This document shows positions 47,343-55,681 of a stretch of DNA of 64,000 nucleotides, one piece after another. The notes under the pieces were generated by a model, which saw only the letters and a program-made list of their open reading frames with translations, had not been told where the DNA came from and did not search any database. Origin of the DNA: Altererythrobacter aquiaggeris (lineage in GTDB: Bacteria; Pseudomonadota; Alphaproteobacteria; Sphingomonadales; Sphingomonadaceae). The stretch is from NCBI RefSeq assembly GCF_037154015.1, contig NZ_JBANRL010000001.1:868001-932000 (forward strand). The letters run 5' to 3'. Each line of letters starts with the position of its first letter. Position 1 is the first letter of the stretch. Both the position numbers and the translations under genes were made by a program.

Positions 47343-47427
47343 GGCCCCTAAGTGCGGCCCCTAAGTGCTACTTTGCAACTCATCTGACAAGGCCCGTGAA
47401 TGACAATGGCCGCGAATGACAAGGGCC
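47343..47427. repeat. Two short tandem repeats in the M28 peptidase upstream gap
   Basis: GGCCCCTAAGTGC is present twice head-to-tail at 47343-47368 (13-bp unit, exact), with a partial copy before it. A second pair, GTGAATGACAATGGCC / GCGAATGACAAGGGCC (47396-47427, 16-bp unit), follows. Together they fill much of the 245-bp gap between the dehydrogenase and the M28 gene. They may be operators or replication slippage products. Confidence 0.6.
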
Positions 47428-47529
47428 GCGCAATTTCGCTGCTTCCGACCAACCGCCAGACTTTACCGACAGACGTGCTGGATTGGGCGGACCCGATCTG
47501 CCAAAAGCCGGAAAGTTTAGGGGACTTTT

Positions 47530-49284
47530 ATGCGTTACAGAAATCTTACCAGCGCAATCGCGCTTGCTGCACTTGCCACACTCCCGGCAGCGGTGCTGGC
47601 AAATGACGGACACGGCCCGATGGCCGGCCATGATGCGGCCCATTCTTCTGGCCATTCTTCTGACCATGCTCCTGGCCATTCGCCGGATCAGGTTGCCGCC
47701 CAGATCAACGGTGCGGATCGGGCGCGGCTGGAGGCCAATGTCCGTTTTCTGGCCGACGACTCACTCGAAGGGCGCGAAACCGGGACGACCGGTTATGAAC
47801 TCGCTGCAGGCTATGTGGCGGGACAGCTTGCCGCGATGGGAGTGGCGCCCGGCGGCGAAAACGGCACCTATTTCCAAACAGTGCCGCTGATTGTCGGCAA
47901 ATCTACTGGCGCGCAGGGATCTGTTCTTGAACTCGGCGGCAAAGATTTGCCCACCGGCCTGACCTTTGGTGACGACTTCGTCACGTACGGCAAGGTTGGC
48001 AGCGGCGCCGGCGAAGTTGAAGGCGATCTGGTATTCGTAAGTTACGGCTTTGCGGCTGACGGTTACGAGCGCGATGATTTTGCCGGGGTTGATCTGAACG
48101 GCAAGATTGCCGTCGTCTTGCGCGGTTCACATTCTGACATGAATTCGGAAGAGCAGGCGCATTTCCGCTCGACGATGAATGAACGTTTGTCCGAACGCGG
48201 CGCTATCGCGACAATCATGCTGTTTACACCAAAATCCTCCGCACAGTTTCCGTTTTCAGCCGTAAAACGGTTTGTCTCCGGTTCCACTTCGATGGATTGG
48301 CGCACTGCGGATGGCAAGGTATTCTCAAGCTCTCCCAATATCATGGCTTCGGCAATCGTCAGCCCTGAACTGTCCGAGAAGCTGTTTGCCGGTCAACCGG
48401 TGACCTGGGATCAGCTTGTCGAATTCGAAAGCGGCGAAAGTGACACGATACAAAGCTTCGACATGGGGATTTCCGCGAAAATCGCCTGGGATAATACCAG
48501 CGAACTTAGCGAGAGCCGCAATGTGCTGGGCTTCATCCCGGGGACGGACCCCGCCTTGAAGGATGAAATCGTGATCGTGACTGCGCATCTCGATCATACC
48601 GGCAAAGATGATGATCACGGCACGGCTGCCGAAGACGGCGCGGAAGGCGAAGTGAAAGACGGTATCAACAACGGCGCGATGGACAACGCCACCGGCACCG
48701 CATCGATGCTGGAGGTTGCCCGTCTTTTGGCGGCCAAACCTGCCCGCCGTCCGGTGCTGGTTGTGGCGCTTACTGCGGAGGAAAAAGGCCTCGTCGGGTC
48801 TGATTACATGGCGCGCAATCCGCTACCCATGGGGGGCAAGCCGGTTGCAAATATCAATCTGGACATGCCCATCGTGACATACGAGCTTATGGATGTGGTT
48901 GCGTTTGGCGCGGAACGCACCACGATGATCGGCCCGATCACGCAGGCGGTCGAGAAAGCCGGAATGAAACTCAGCCCCGATCCGATTCCCGAACAGGGCC
49001 TGTTTACCCGCAGTGATCAATACAGTTTCGTCCAGCAGGGCGTACCCTCGCTGTTTCTGGTTACCGGCCACGCCAACGGAGGTCGGGAAGCGCAATCAGA
49101 ATTTCTCGGCAAACATTATCACAAACCGTCCGATGAAGTCGGATTGGTCGATTTCCAGCAACTGAAACGGTTCGCCGATGTCAACCACGACATCACCCGA
49201 TCGGTCGCCGATATGGAGCAGCGCCCGGTCTGGTTGAAAGGCGATTTCTTCGGCAGGGCTTTTGGCGGCGAAATGCAGGAATAA
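47530..49284 (+). CDS. M28-family metallopeptidase, secreted, with a His-rich N-terminus
   Basis: 584 residues. A signal peptide (to about ...AVLA) precedes a His/Ser-rich segment HSSG-HSSD-HAPG-HSPD, encoded by four 12-bp tandem repeats (47641-47688), that could bind metal. A PA-like insert follows, then the M28 di-zinc core: AHLDHTG, NNGAMDNATG, LTAEEKG, NINLDMP and a late YHKPSDE His. It should be a periplasmic or exported aminopeptidase-type exopeptidase. AGGGGA stands upstream of the ATG. Confidence 0.9.
   Translation: MRYRNLTSAIALAALATLPAAVLANDGHGPMAGHDAAHSSGHSSDHAPGHSPDQVAAQINGADRARLEANVRFLADDSLEGRETGTTGYELAAGYVAGQLAAMGVAPGGENGTYFQTVPLIVGKSTGAQGSVLELGGKDLPTGLTFGDDFVTYGKVGSGAGEVEGDLVFVSYGFAADGYERDDFAGVDLNGKIAVVLRGSHSDMNSEEQAHFRSTMNERLSERGAIATIMLFTPKSSAQFPFSAVKRFVSGSTSMDWRTADGKVFSSSPNIMASAIVSPELSEKLFAGQPVTWDQLVEFESGESDTIQSFDMGISAKIAWDNTSELSESRNVLGFIPGTDPALKDEIVIVTAHLDHTGKDDDHGTAAEDGAEGEVKDGINNGAMDNATGTASMLEVARLLAAKPARRPVLVVALTAEEKGLVGSDYMARNPLPMGGKPVANINLDMPIVTYELMDVVAFGAERTTMIGPITQAVEKAGMKLSPDPIPEQGLFTRSDQYSFVQQGVPSLFLVTGHANGGREAQSEFLGKHYHKPSDEVGLVDFQQLKRFADVNHDITRSVADMEQRPVWLKGDFFGRAFGGEMQE
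47641..47688 (+). repeat. Four 12-bp tandem repeats encoding HSSG-type units
   Basis: Units CATTCTTCTGGC, CATTCTTCTGAC, CATGCTCCTGGC, CATTCGCCGGAT stand head-to-tail, encoding HSSG, HSSD, HAPG and HSPD in the mature N-terminus of the M28 peptidase. In-frame unit length means copy number could vary without breaking the gene. Confidence 0.85.
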
Positions 49285-49296
49285 TCTGCAAGTGCG

Positions 49297-50043
49297 TCAG
49301 CTTTCGGGATAATGCGCCGCGACGAAATAAAGCCCTTGCGGCGGGGCATTGAGGCCAAGTTCGTGCCGGTCTTTTGCGGCAAGGGCTTGGCCCATTCGTT
49401 TGCTGTCCCAGGTCCCTTGACCCACCAGCGAGAGACAGCCCACCATCGAGCGTACCTGATGATGGAGGAAACTGCGCGCATCGGCTTCGATAGTTATCAG
49501 TTCGCCCTCACGCCGGACATCCAGCCGGTCAAGGGTCTTGACCGGATCTGCCGATTGGCAATGGGCGGAACGGAAGGTTGTGAAATCATGCCGGCCCACA
49601 AGTAACTGCGCCGCGTCGTGCATGGCGAAATGGTCCAGAGGTTTGGCTATTTGCCAGGCCCGGCCCGCTTCGATTGCCAGCGGCGCCCGCCGGTTGACTA
49701 TTCGGTAAATATAACTGCGGCCGATGCATGAAAAACGTGCGTGCCAATCATCGGCAACTTCGGCGCACTGCGTCACCGCCACAGGATGTGGACGCATTTT
49801 GGCATTGAGCGCTGCCATCAGCCGGAAAGGTTCGAAAGACTTGGCGATGTCGATATGCGCGCGCATCGCAATCGCGTGGACACCCGAATCCGTACGGCCC
49901 GCGGCGTGCATTCGCACATCTTCGCCGGTGACGGCCTTGGCGGCATCTTCGACCGTTTGTTGCACGGTCAGCCCGTGGTCCTGCCGCTGAAGGCCCACGA
50001 ACGGCGTGCCGTCAAATTCCAGAGTGAGCGCGAAGCGTGTCAC
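49297..50043 (-). CDS. truA: tRNA pseudouridine(38-40) synthase TruA
   Basis: 248 residues. TruA isomerises uridines 38-40 in tRNA anticodon arms. The catalytic Asp is in [10 protein letters not shown], and the conserved [13 protein letters not shown] follows. The GTG start at 50043 overlaps the fmt stop by 4 bp (GTGA); the longer frame to 50256 is inside fmt and has no family match. Coupled with fmt. Confidence 0.96.
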   Translation of the reverse strand: MTRFALTLEFDGTPFVGLQRQDHGLTVQQTVEDAAKAVTGEDVRMHAAGRTDSGVHAIAMRAHIDIAKSFEPFRLMAALNAKMRPHPVAVTQCAEVADDWHARFSCIGRSYIYRIVNRRAPLAIEAGRAWQIAKPLDHFAMHDAAQLLVGRHDFTTFRSAHCQSADPVKTLDRLDVRREGELITIEADARSFLHHQVRSMVGCLSLVGQGTWDSKRMGQALAAKDRHELGLNAPPQGLYFVAAHYPES

Positions 50044-50945
50044 TGTACAGGCGTGCCCGGCGCCACCGGTTTGCCGCGCAGGAATTCTGCTGCATCCATA
50101 ACCGGCTTGCCTGCGCGTTGAATGCGGGTTGGCCTGATTGCAGCGGCTCCGCAGGCGATTGTCAGCCGGTCGTCCAGGGTCGTGCCTGCGTACCCTGCAG
50201 CTTCGACGATGTCTGCTGCCAACACTTTCATCCGTTCGCCGTCCAGACTGAACCATGCACCGGGGAAGGGGGCAAAAGCCCTGACCTGCCGTTCGACCAG
50301 TTGCGCGTCCTGCGTAAAGTCGATTTTCGCCTCGGCCTTATCGATCTTGGGCGCGTGGCTGGCATCCTTGCCATCTTGCGCGACTTTGGTGAGCATCGGC
50401 AGATCGATCAGCGTTCCCACCATCAACTGCGCGCCTATCTCGGCCAGTTCTTCGGTCAGTTCGCCGGCGGTCTTGTCGTCGATCGGGGTGCGCGCCGTGG
50501 CCAGCATGGGGCCGGTATCAAGCCCCGCTTCCATCTGCATGATCGTGATTCCGGTCACCGGATCCCCCGCCAGGATCGATCGCTGTATCGGTGCCGCCCC
50601 GCGCCAAGCCGGGAGCAGCGAGGCGTGAACGTTCAGGCAGCCGTGCCGGGGTATATCCAGCACGGCTTGCGGCAGGATCATTCCATAGGCGGCCACAACG
50701 GCAATATCGGGCTCAAACGCTGCAAATTCGGCCTGCACTTCCGCGCTTTTAAGACTGGTCGGTGATCTGACTTCTATCCCGCGAATTTCCGCTTCGATCT
50801 GCACCGCTGACGGCTGCACTTTTTTGCCCCTGCCGGCACGGCGCGGCGGCTGGGTATAGGCGGCCACCACCGTATGACCTGCCTCGTGCAAGGCGGCGAG
50901 GGTGGGGACTGCAAAATCGGGCGTCCCCATGAAGATGATACGCAT
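50040..50945 (-). CDS. fmt: Methionyl-tRNA formyltransferase
   Basis: 301 residues. It formylates initiator Met-tRNA using 10-formyl-THF. The start [14 protein letters not shown] is strongly conserved, and [24 protein letters not shown] carries the catalytic Asn-His-Asp area. ATG 50945 is certain from homology; the 417-codon frame is spurious. It overlaps truA and is divergent from recR by 49 bp. Def, its partner in N-terminal processing, is nearby but on the other strand. Confidence 0.97.
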   Translation of the reverse strand: MRIIFMGTPDFAVPTLAALHEAGHTVVAAYTQPPRRAGRGKKVQPSAVQIEAEIRGIEVRSPTSLKSAEVQAEFAAFEPDIAVVAAYGMILPQAVLDIPRHGCLNVHASLLPAWRGAAPIQRSILAGDPVTGITIMQMEAGLDTGPMLATARTPIDDKTAGELTEELAEIGAQLMVGTLIDLPMLTKVAQDGKDASHAPKIDKAEAKIDFTQDAQLVERQVRAFAPFPGAWFSLDGERMKVLAADIVEAAGYAGTTLDDRLTIACGAAAIRPTRIQRAGKPVMDAAEFLRGKPVAPGTPVQ

Positions 50946-50994
50946 GTCGTTCGCGGCCTTCCTAAATCGGGTTGCAACCCCTATCTGCGGGGGC

Positions 50995-51588
50995 ATGGCA
51001 TCGCAAGAGATCGAAACACTCGCCGCTGCATTGGCACGGCTGCCCGGTTTGGGACCGCGCTCTGCCCGGCGCGCGGTTCTGTGGCTGGTGAAAAAGCGGG
51101 AAACCGCGCTGCCCGCCATGATCGAGGCGTTGGGCGCGGTGCGTGATAATCTGGTGGAATGCACCACCTGCGGCAATGTGGACACGCGCGATCCGTGCGG
51201 CATTTGCAGCGACCACCGGCGCGATGCCAAATCGCTTTGCGTGGTGGAAGATGTCGCTGATCTGTGGGCGCTTGACCGGGCCAAACTGTTCACCGGGAAA
51301 TATCATGTGCTGGGCGGCAGATTATCTGCGCTGGACGGTGTTCGCCCCGAAGATCTCTCGATTGACCTGCTGATCGGCAGAGTGGCGGCGGGCGGCTTCG
51401 ACGAAGTGGTCCTCGCCATGAATGCGACGCTCGAAGGCCAGACCACCGCGCACTATATTGCCGAACGCCTGGAAGACCGCCCTGTGCGGATTACCCAGCT
51501 GGCGCATGGATTGCCCGTCGGCGGCGAGCTTGATTATCTTGATGAAGGCACACTGGCACAGGCGCTGAGAGCGCGGCGACCGGTTTAG
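50995..51588 (+). CDS. recR: Recombination protein RecR
   Basis: 197 residues. RecR, with RecO or RecF, loads RecA on gaps. Domains in order: helix-hairpin-helix ([19 protein letters not shown]), C4 zinc finger ([16 protein letters not shown]), Toprim ([13 protein letters not shown]) and a Walker B-like tail. ATG 50995 (MASQEIETL) fits the family; the in-frame start at 50902 overlaps fmt. Followed by def on the same strand. Confidence 0.97.
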   Translation: MASQEIETLAAALARLPGLGPRSARRAVLWLVKKRETALPAMIEALGAVRDNLVECTTCGNVDTRDPCGICSDHRRDAKSLCVVEDVADLWALDRAKLFTGKYHVLGGRLSALDGVRPEDLSIDLLIGRVAAGGFDEVVLAMNATLEGQTTAHYIAERLEDRPVRITQLAHGLPVGGELDYLDEGTLAQALRARRPV

Positions 51589-51635
51589 CGATACAGCGTT
51601 GCGAAATCGCCAAACGCACACTATCTGACCCCATT

Positions 51636-52214
51636 ATGGCTATCCGCGAAATTCTCGAAGTTCCCGATCCACGGCTCAAAACCGTTTCCGCACCCGTCGA
51701 TACGTTCGACGGCGAGCTCAGGACGCTCGTCGATGACATGTTTGAAACGATGTATGATGCACCCGGCATCGGCCTCGCCGCCATTCAGGTCGGTGTACCG
51801 CAACGTGTGCTGGTTATCGATTTGCAGGAACCTGACACGGATGCGGAGCCGGAGGAATGCGGCCATGATCACGGAGACGGGGAAGGTTCGCACAAACATT
51901 ATCCGGTGAAAAACGACCCGCGGGTTTTCATCAATCCCGAAATTCTTGACCCGGCGGAAGAGCTGGCGACATACCAGGAAGGCTGCCTGTCAGTCCCCGA
52001 AATCTATGCCGATGTTGACCGCCCGGCAAGGTGCCGCGTCCGCTATCAGGATCTGGACGGCAAGGTTCACGAGGAAGATCTGGATGGTCTGATGGCAACC
52101 TGCATCCAGCACGAAATGGATCACCTCGAAGGTGTCTTGTTCATCGACCATTTGAGCCGTCTGAAGAAACAGATGGCGCTCAAAAAGCTCGACAAGCTGC
52201 GCAAGGCAGCCTGA
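51636..52214 (+). CDS. def: Peptide deformylase with an acidic/His-rich insert
   Basis: 192 residues. It removes formyl from nascent peptides. The three motifs are intact: GIGLAAIQ (44-51), EGCLS with Cys117 and HExxH at 159-163 (QHEMDH). Between the first two motifs, about residues 66-92 (acidic, with GHDHGDGEG and SHKHY) exceed the usual loop, and could bind metal; that is inference. It follows recR by 47 bp. Confidence 0.95.
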   Translation: MAIREILEVPDPRLKTVSAPVDTFDGELRTLVDDMFETMYDAPGIGLAAIQVGVPQRVLVIDLQEPDTDAEPEECGHDHGDGEGSHKHYPVKNDPRVFINPEILDPAEELATYQEGCLSVPEIYADVDRPARCRVRYQDLDGKVHEEDLDGLMATCIQHEMDHLEGVLFIDHLSRLKKQMALKKLDKLRKAA

Positions 52215-52233
52215 CGAGCCCGGAGATCGGGGC

Positions 52234-52635
52234 CTAGCCTTCGTTTTCCATCAATTCGAGCGCCTTGCGGCAATCATCGGCACACTCGCGGCACATTTTG
52301 GCGCAGCGTCTGCAATGCGGATTGTCATGTTTGCCGCATTCCTGCTCGCACGTTTCACACGCTTCGATACAGGCTGCCAGCATCGTTTTGATAACCGCGA
52401 CATTGCCGCCGGTCCGGCGTGTTGCCACGCGGTAAGTGGCGGTGCAGATGTCGCTGCAATCGCTGCAGGTGCGGATACATTGCGACATATCCCCGTCTTC
52501 GCCGCTGCACGCATCGGCGCAGCTATTGCAGATCGCCGCGCAATACATCGCATATTTCACTGCTTGCGAAAGTTGCTCGTCATAGCCTTCCTTACTGACA
52601 TGGGGGTGCTCGGAAATCATTTTCTTGATAGACAT
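52234..52635 (-). CDS. Copper-storage-type Cys-rich four-helix protein
   Basis: 133 residues. 17 cysteines, spaced as CxxxCxxCxxxC along helices (32/36/39/43, 53/57/60/64, 89/93/96/100, then 108-122), as in Csp (DUF326) proteins whose bundled Cys bind many Cu(I) ions. No signal peptide, so a cytosolic Csp3-like form is likely. ATG 52635 with AAGGA upstream is chosen. It is divergent from rmuC over a 110-bp gap that holds inverted repeats and LexA-like boxes. Confidence 0.9.
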   Translation of the reverse strand: MSIKKMISEHPHVSKEGYDEQLSQAVKYAMYCAAICNSCADACSGEDGDMSQCIRTCSDCSDICTATYRVATRRTGGNVAVIKTMLAACIEACETCEQECGKHDNPHCRRCAKMCRECADDCRKALELMENEG

Positions 52636-52696
52636 CGGGGTTCCTTTCGCCTGATTACCAAATAAGCGATCGAGAGCGGGGGATTGTTCCGGAATG

Positions 52697-52733
52697 GTCG
52701 GAAACAGGGCTTCCCCGCGCCCCCTGTTCCGAC
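52697..52733. promoter_or_regulatory. Long inverted repeat between csp-like and rmuC genes
   Basis: GTCGGAAACAGGG (52697-52709) pairs with CCCTGTTCCGAC (52722-52733), one base bulged, around a C-rich 12-bp loop. It overlaps the LexA-like box, and could be a site for a second regulator or a leader hairpin. Confidence 0.5.
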
Positions 52734-52740
52734 TATGTTC
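52726..52740 (+). promoter_or_regulatory. LexA (SOS) box of rmuC
   Basis: GTTC-CGACTAT-GTTC fits the alphaproteobacterial LexA consensus GTTC-N7-GTTC exactly. It ends 5 bp before the rmuC ATG (52746). A degenerate second copy, GTTC-N7-GTCG, lies at 52686-52700. SOS control of a recombination gene is the expected meaning; binding is inferred. Confidence 0.7.
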
Positions 52741-52745
52741 CAAAA

Positions 52746-54152
52746 ATGGAATTGACTGGAATACTCGTCGCATTGGGGGCTCTGATCTTAGGGGCGGCCG
52801 CTGGCTATTTCTTCGGCACCCGCCCTCTCGCTGATCTGAAGGCGCGGCATGGGGAGCGCGACTCCGAAGCGCGCAAGCTTGCCGAAGTTGTCGCGCGAAT
52901 GGCCCCCGAATTGGCCACGATGAGCGAGCGTGCTGCGCGGGCCGATAGCCTGGCGGAAAATCTCGACCGGACGCGCGAAGAACTGACCACACTCAAGACT
53001 CAGGCCGCTGGTTTCGAGGAGCAGAAGCGGGCGCTGATTGAAACGCGCGAGCAATTGTTGAAGGAATTCCAGAACACCGGCGCGGCTGTATTGGGCAAGG
53101 CGCAGGAAGCATTTCTGGCGCGGGCGAGCGAGAAATTCGGCGACAGCGAAAAGACCAATAAAGCCGCGGTTGCTGCGCTGCTCGAACCCGTCAACCAGCG
53201 GCTCAAGAGCTATGAAGACCAGGTGACAAGCCTTGAAAAGCAACGGGTTGATTCGTTCGGCCAGCTGACCGGTCTGATCGAGAATATGCGGCTGGGACAG
53301 GAGGAAGTCCGCCGCGAAGCGCAGCGGCTTGGGAATTCGCTCACGAACGCTCCCAAGGCCCGTGGGCGGTGGGGAGAACGGGCACTGCAAAATGTTCTGG
53401 AGCAATGCGGGCTGTCGCAGCACACGGACTTCAATCTTGAACAATCCATCGACACCGAAGATGGCCGGCTGCGGCCTGATGCCATCGTCAATGTGCCCGG
53501 ACAGAAGAAACTGATTATCGACGCGAAAGTATCGCTCAACGCGTATCAGGAAGCGTTTGAAGCTGACGACGATGATGTGCGAAAACTGGCACTTGCGGCC
53601 CATGCAAAATCGATGCGCAACCATGTCCAGCAACTCGGCGCCAAAAGTTACCAGAGCCAGTTTGAAGAAGCGCCCGACTACGTCGTGATGTTTGTTCCGG
53701 GCGAACATTTCGTATCGGCTGCGCTGGAGTCTGATCCGGAACTGTGGGATTTCGCATTCCAGAACGGCGTGTTGTTGGCCAGTCCGACAAATCTGGTGGC
53801 GATTGCCCGCACAATCGCGCAGGTTTGGCGGCAGGACCAACTGGCCGATGAAGCCCGCGAAATCGGCCGGGCCGGGGCTGAACTGTACAGCCGGCTCGAA
53901 ACCGCTTCGCAGCATCTGAAACGGGTTGGTTCGGGCCTTGAAACCGCGGTGGGCAATTATAACAAGTTTGTCGGCAGTTTCGAACGCAATGTCCTGTCAT
54001 CGGGCAGGCGCCTGGCTGACAAGGGGATCGAGATCGGCAAGCGCGAAATTGAAGACGTTCCGCTGGTCGAAAGCACCCCGCGCTACACTGCAAAAGACGC
54101 GGAAGACACGCCTCAGCTCGAAGACGGCTCCAGCATAGCCAAAGCTTCGTAA
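52746..54152 (+). CDS. rmuC: DNA recombination protein RmuC
   Basis: 468 residues. An N-terminal membrane anchor (about 5-25) precedes a long coiled coil (about 35-180) and a PD-(D/E)xK-type nuclease core: RGRWGERALQNVLEQCGL, RPDAIVNVPGQKKLIIDAKVSL. RmuC limits inversions at short repeats in E. coli. A LexA box stands directly before the ATG, so DNA damage may induce it. Its end overlaps the convergent methyltransferase by 40 bp. Confidence 0.95.
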   Translation: MELTGILVALGALILGAAAGYFFGTRPLADLKARHGERDSEARKLAEVVARMAPELATMSERAARADSLAENLDRTREELTTLKTQAAGFEEQKRALIETREQLLKEFQNTGAAVLGKAQEAFLARASEKFGDSEKTNKAAVAALLEPVNQRLKSYEDQVTSLEKQRVDSFGQLTGLIENMRLGQEEVRREAQRLGNSLTNAPKARGRWGERALQNVLEQCGLSQHTDFNLEQSIDTEDGRLRPDAIVNVPGQKKLIIDAKVSLNAYQEAFEADDDDVRKLALAAHAKSMRNHVQQLGAKSYQSQFEEAPDYVVMFVPGEHFVSAALESDPELWDFAFQNGVLLASPTNLVAIARTIAQVWRQDQLADEAREIGRAGAELYSRLETASQHLKRVGSGLETAVGNYNKFVGSFERNVLSSGRRLADKGIEIGKREIEDVPLVESTPRYTAKDAEDTPQLEDGSSIAKAS

Positions 54153-54922
54153 GCCAATACTGCGGCGGCCATTGCAGCGTTCAGGCTGTCTGCCCGTCCC
54201 AGCATCGGCATGGTAACGCGCAGGTCGCATTCGCTCTCGTAATTTTCAGGCAGGCCGCGCGATTCGTTGCCCACCATCAGGAAACACGGCGCCGCATACG
54301 CCGCGCCGCGATAGGGGACAGCATCGCGCAGGGATGCGGCGACCAGCTGGCCATTTGCGTTTCGCAACCATGGCAGGAAATCGTTCCAGCTGGCTTGCGC
54401 GATTTTTTGCGTGAAGACCGCGCCCATGCTGGCCCGCACTGCTTCCGAACTGAACGGGTCGGCGCAATCATCGATCAGGATCAATCCGCCCGCGCCAACC
54501 GCATCGCCGGTTCGCAGCATGGTGCCCAGATTGCCAGGATCGCGCAATGCCTGCGCCACCAGCCAGATGTCAGCTGCACCGCGATCTACCGAGCCAAGTG
54601 AGGTATCGAATTCTTCAAACACCCCGAGGACGGCCTGCGGGTTATCTTTGCCGGTAATCTTGCCGAGAATATCTGGCCCGGTTTCGATAATCTCGCCGCC
54701 CGCATCAGTGACCGCGTTTTCAAGTGCGGTCAGCAGCGGGTGGGGATCGCGCTTGTCCGCCATCACCAGCATTTCTGGCAGCCGGCCGCTTTCCCGCGCA
54801 TCGGTTAGCAATCGCAGTCCCTCGGCCAGAAATTGGCCCTCGCGCTTGCGGTGTTTCTTGTCGCGCAGGCTGCGGAGATATTTTACCGTCGGATTGGAAA
54901 AGCCGGTAATTATGCGGCGCAT
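54113..54922 (-). CDS. SpoU/TrmH-family RNA 2-O-methyltransferase
   Basis: 269 residues. The three SPOUT motifs are visible: DPGNLGTMLRTGDAVG, LMVGNESRGLP and SLNAAMAAAVLAYE. An N-terminal SpoU substrate-binding segment (RDKKHRKREGQFLAEGLRLL) precedes. It methylates ribose in rRNA or tRNA; the target cannot be told. Tail-to-tail 40-bp overlap with rmuC. Confidence 0.93.
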   Translation of the reverse strand: MRRIITGFSNPTVKYLRSLRDKKHRKREGQFLAEGLRLLTDARESGRLPEMLVMADKRDPHPLLTALENAVTDAGGEIIETGPDILGKITGKDNPQAVLGVFEEFDTSLGSVDRGAADIWLVAQALRDPGNLGTMLRTGDAVGAGGLILIDDCADPFSSEAVRASMGAVFTQKIAQASWNDFLPWLRNANGQLVAASLRDAVPYRGAAYAAPCFLMVGNESRGLPENYESECDLRVTMPMLGRADSLNAAMAAAVLAYEALAMLEPSSS

Positions 54923-54934
54923 CGCCGGGTCACC

Positions 54935-55213
54935 CTAATCTTCGCCAAACCGGTCGATTATAAGGCCGCTCAGCTTGGTCAGGACCGCTTCGCTATCGGG
55001 GCCTTCGACAATCAGCTCGACACTGTCGCCCTTGGCCGCACCCAGCATCATCAGCCCCAATATCGAGCCCCCGGCCGCTTCGTTACCGTCTTTTGCGACG
55101 CGGACGTCATGACCATCGGGCAGTTGGCTGACAATGTTGACGAACTTGGCGCTTGCCCGCGCGTGCAGCCCGCGTTGGTTGGTGATTTCCACCATTTTCC
55201 GCGCTTCGGTCAT
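54935..55213 (-). CDS. Phosphocarrier protein HPr
   Basis: 92 residues. HPr passes phosphate from EI to EIIA. The phospho-His is His17 in GLHARASAK, and the regulatory Ser is Ser50 in GGSILGLMMLGA, the HprK target. ATG 55213 overlaps the EIIA stop by 4 bp (ATGA). It is last in the chvI-chvG-hprK-rapZ-EIIA-HPr order. EI is not in the window. Confidence 0.95.
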   Translation of the reverse strand: MTEARKMVEITNQRGLHARASAKFVNIVSQLPDGHDVRVAKDGNEAAGGSILGLMMLGAAKGDSVELIVEGPDSEAVLTKLSGLIIDRFGED

Positions 55214-55623
55214 GTTGCCTTGCAGTCTTCGGCCAGAAATTGCGATGCGACAGTGATATAATTGCGGCCCGCATCGCGCGCGGCGCAAACCGTGTCTTTG
55301 ACCGACATCGTTTTTCGCGCCGACGCGAGCCGGATCAACATCGGTAGATTGATCCCTGCAATGACTTCGATCCTGCCTGCATCGAGCAGCGATATTGCCA
55401 GATTGCTGGGAGTGCCGCCAAACAGGTCGGTCAGGATGATCGCACCGTCGCCGCTATCCACCTCGGCAATCGCGTTCGCGATTTCTTCCCGTCGCTGTTC
55501 CATATCGTCCTTGGGACCGATGCAAACTGTCGCGATCGCCTTCTGCTTGCCCACGACGTGTTCCATCGCACCGACGAATTCTTCAGCCAACCGGCCATGC
55601 GTAACGAGAATAATACCGATCAT
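55210..55623 (-). CDS. PTS EIIA component, mannose family
   Basis: 137 residues. MIGIILVTHGRLAEEFV has the phospho-His9 of the EIIA-Man fold, and LTDLFGGTPSNLA follows. No EIIB or EIIC is present, so this is a regulatory PTS, as in other alphaproteobacteria. The ATG 55623 start is favoured; TTG 55635 is possible. Overlaps HPr by 4 bp. Confidence 0.93.
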   Translation of the reverse strand: MIGIILVTHGRLAEEFVGAMEHVVGKQKAIATVCIGPKDDMEQRREEIANAIAEVDSGDGAIILTDLFGGTPSNLAISLLDAGRIEVIAGINLPMLIRLASARKTMSVKDTVCAARDAGRNYITVASQFLAEDCKAT

Positions 55624-55681
55624 GCTGTGAGCCAATGGCTGAGACGAGAGATGGTTTCCATAAGCAAGTGCGGCATTGTCA

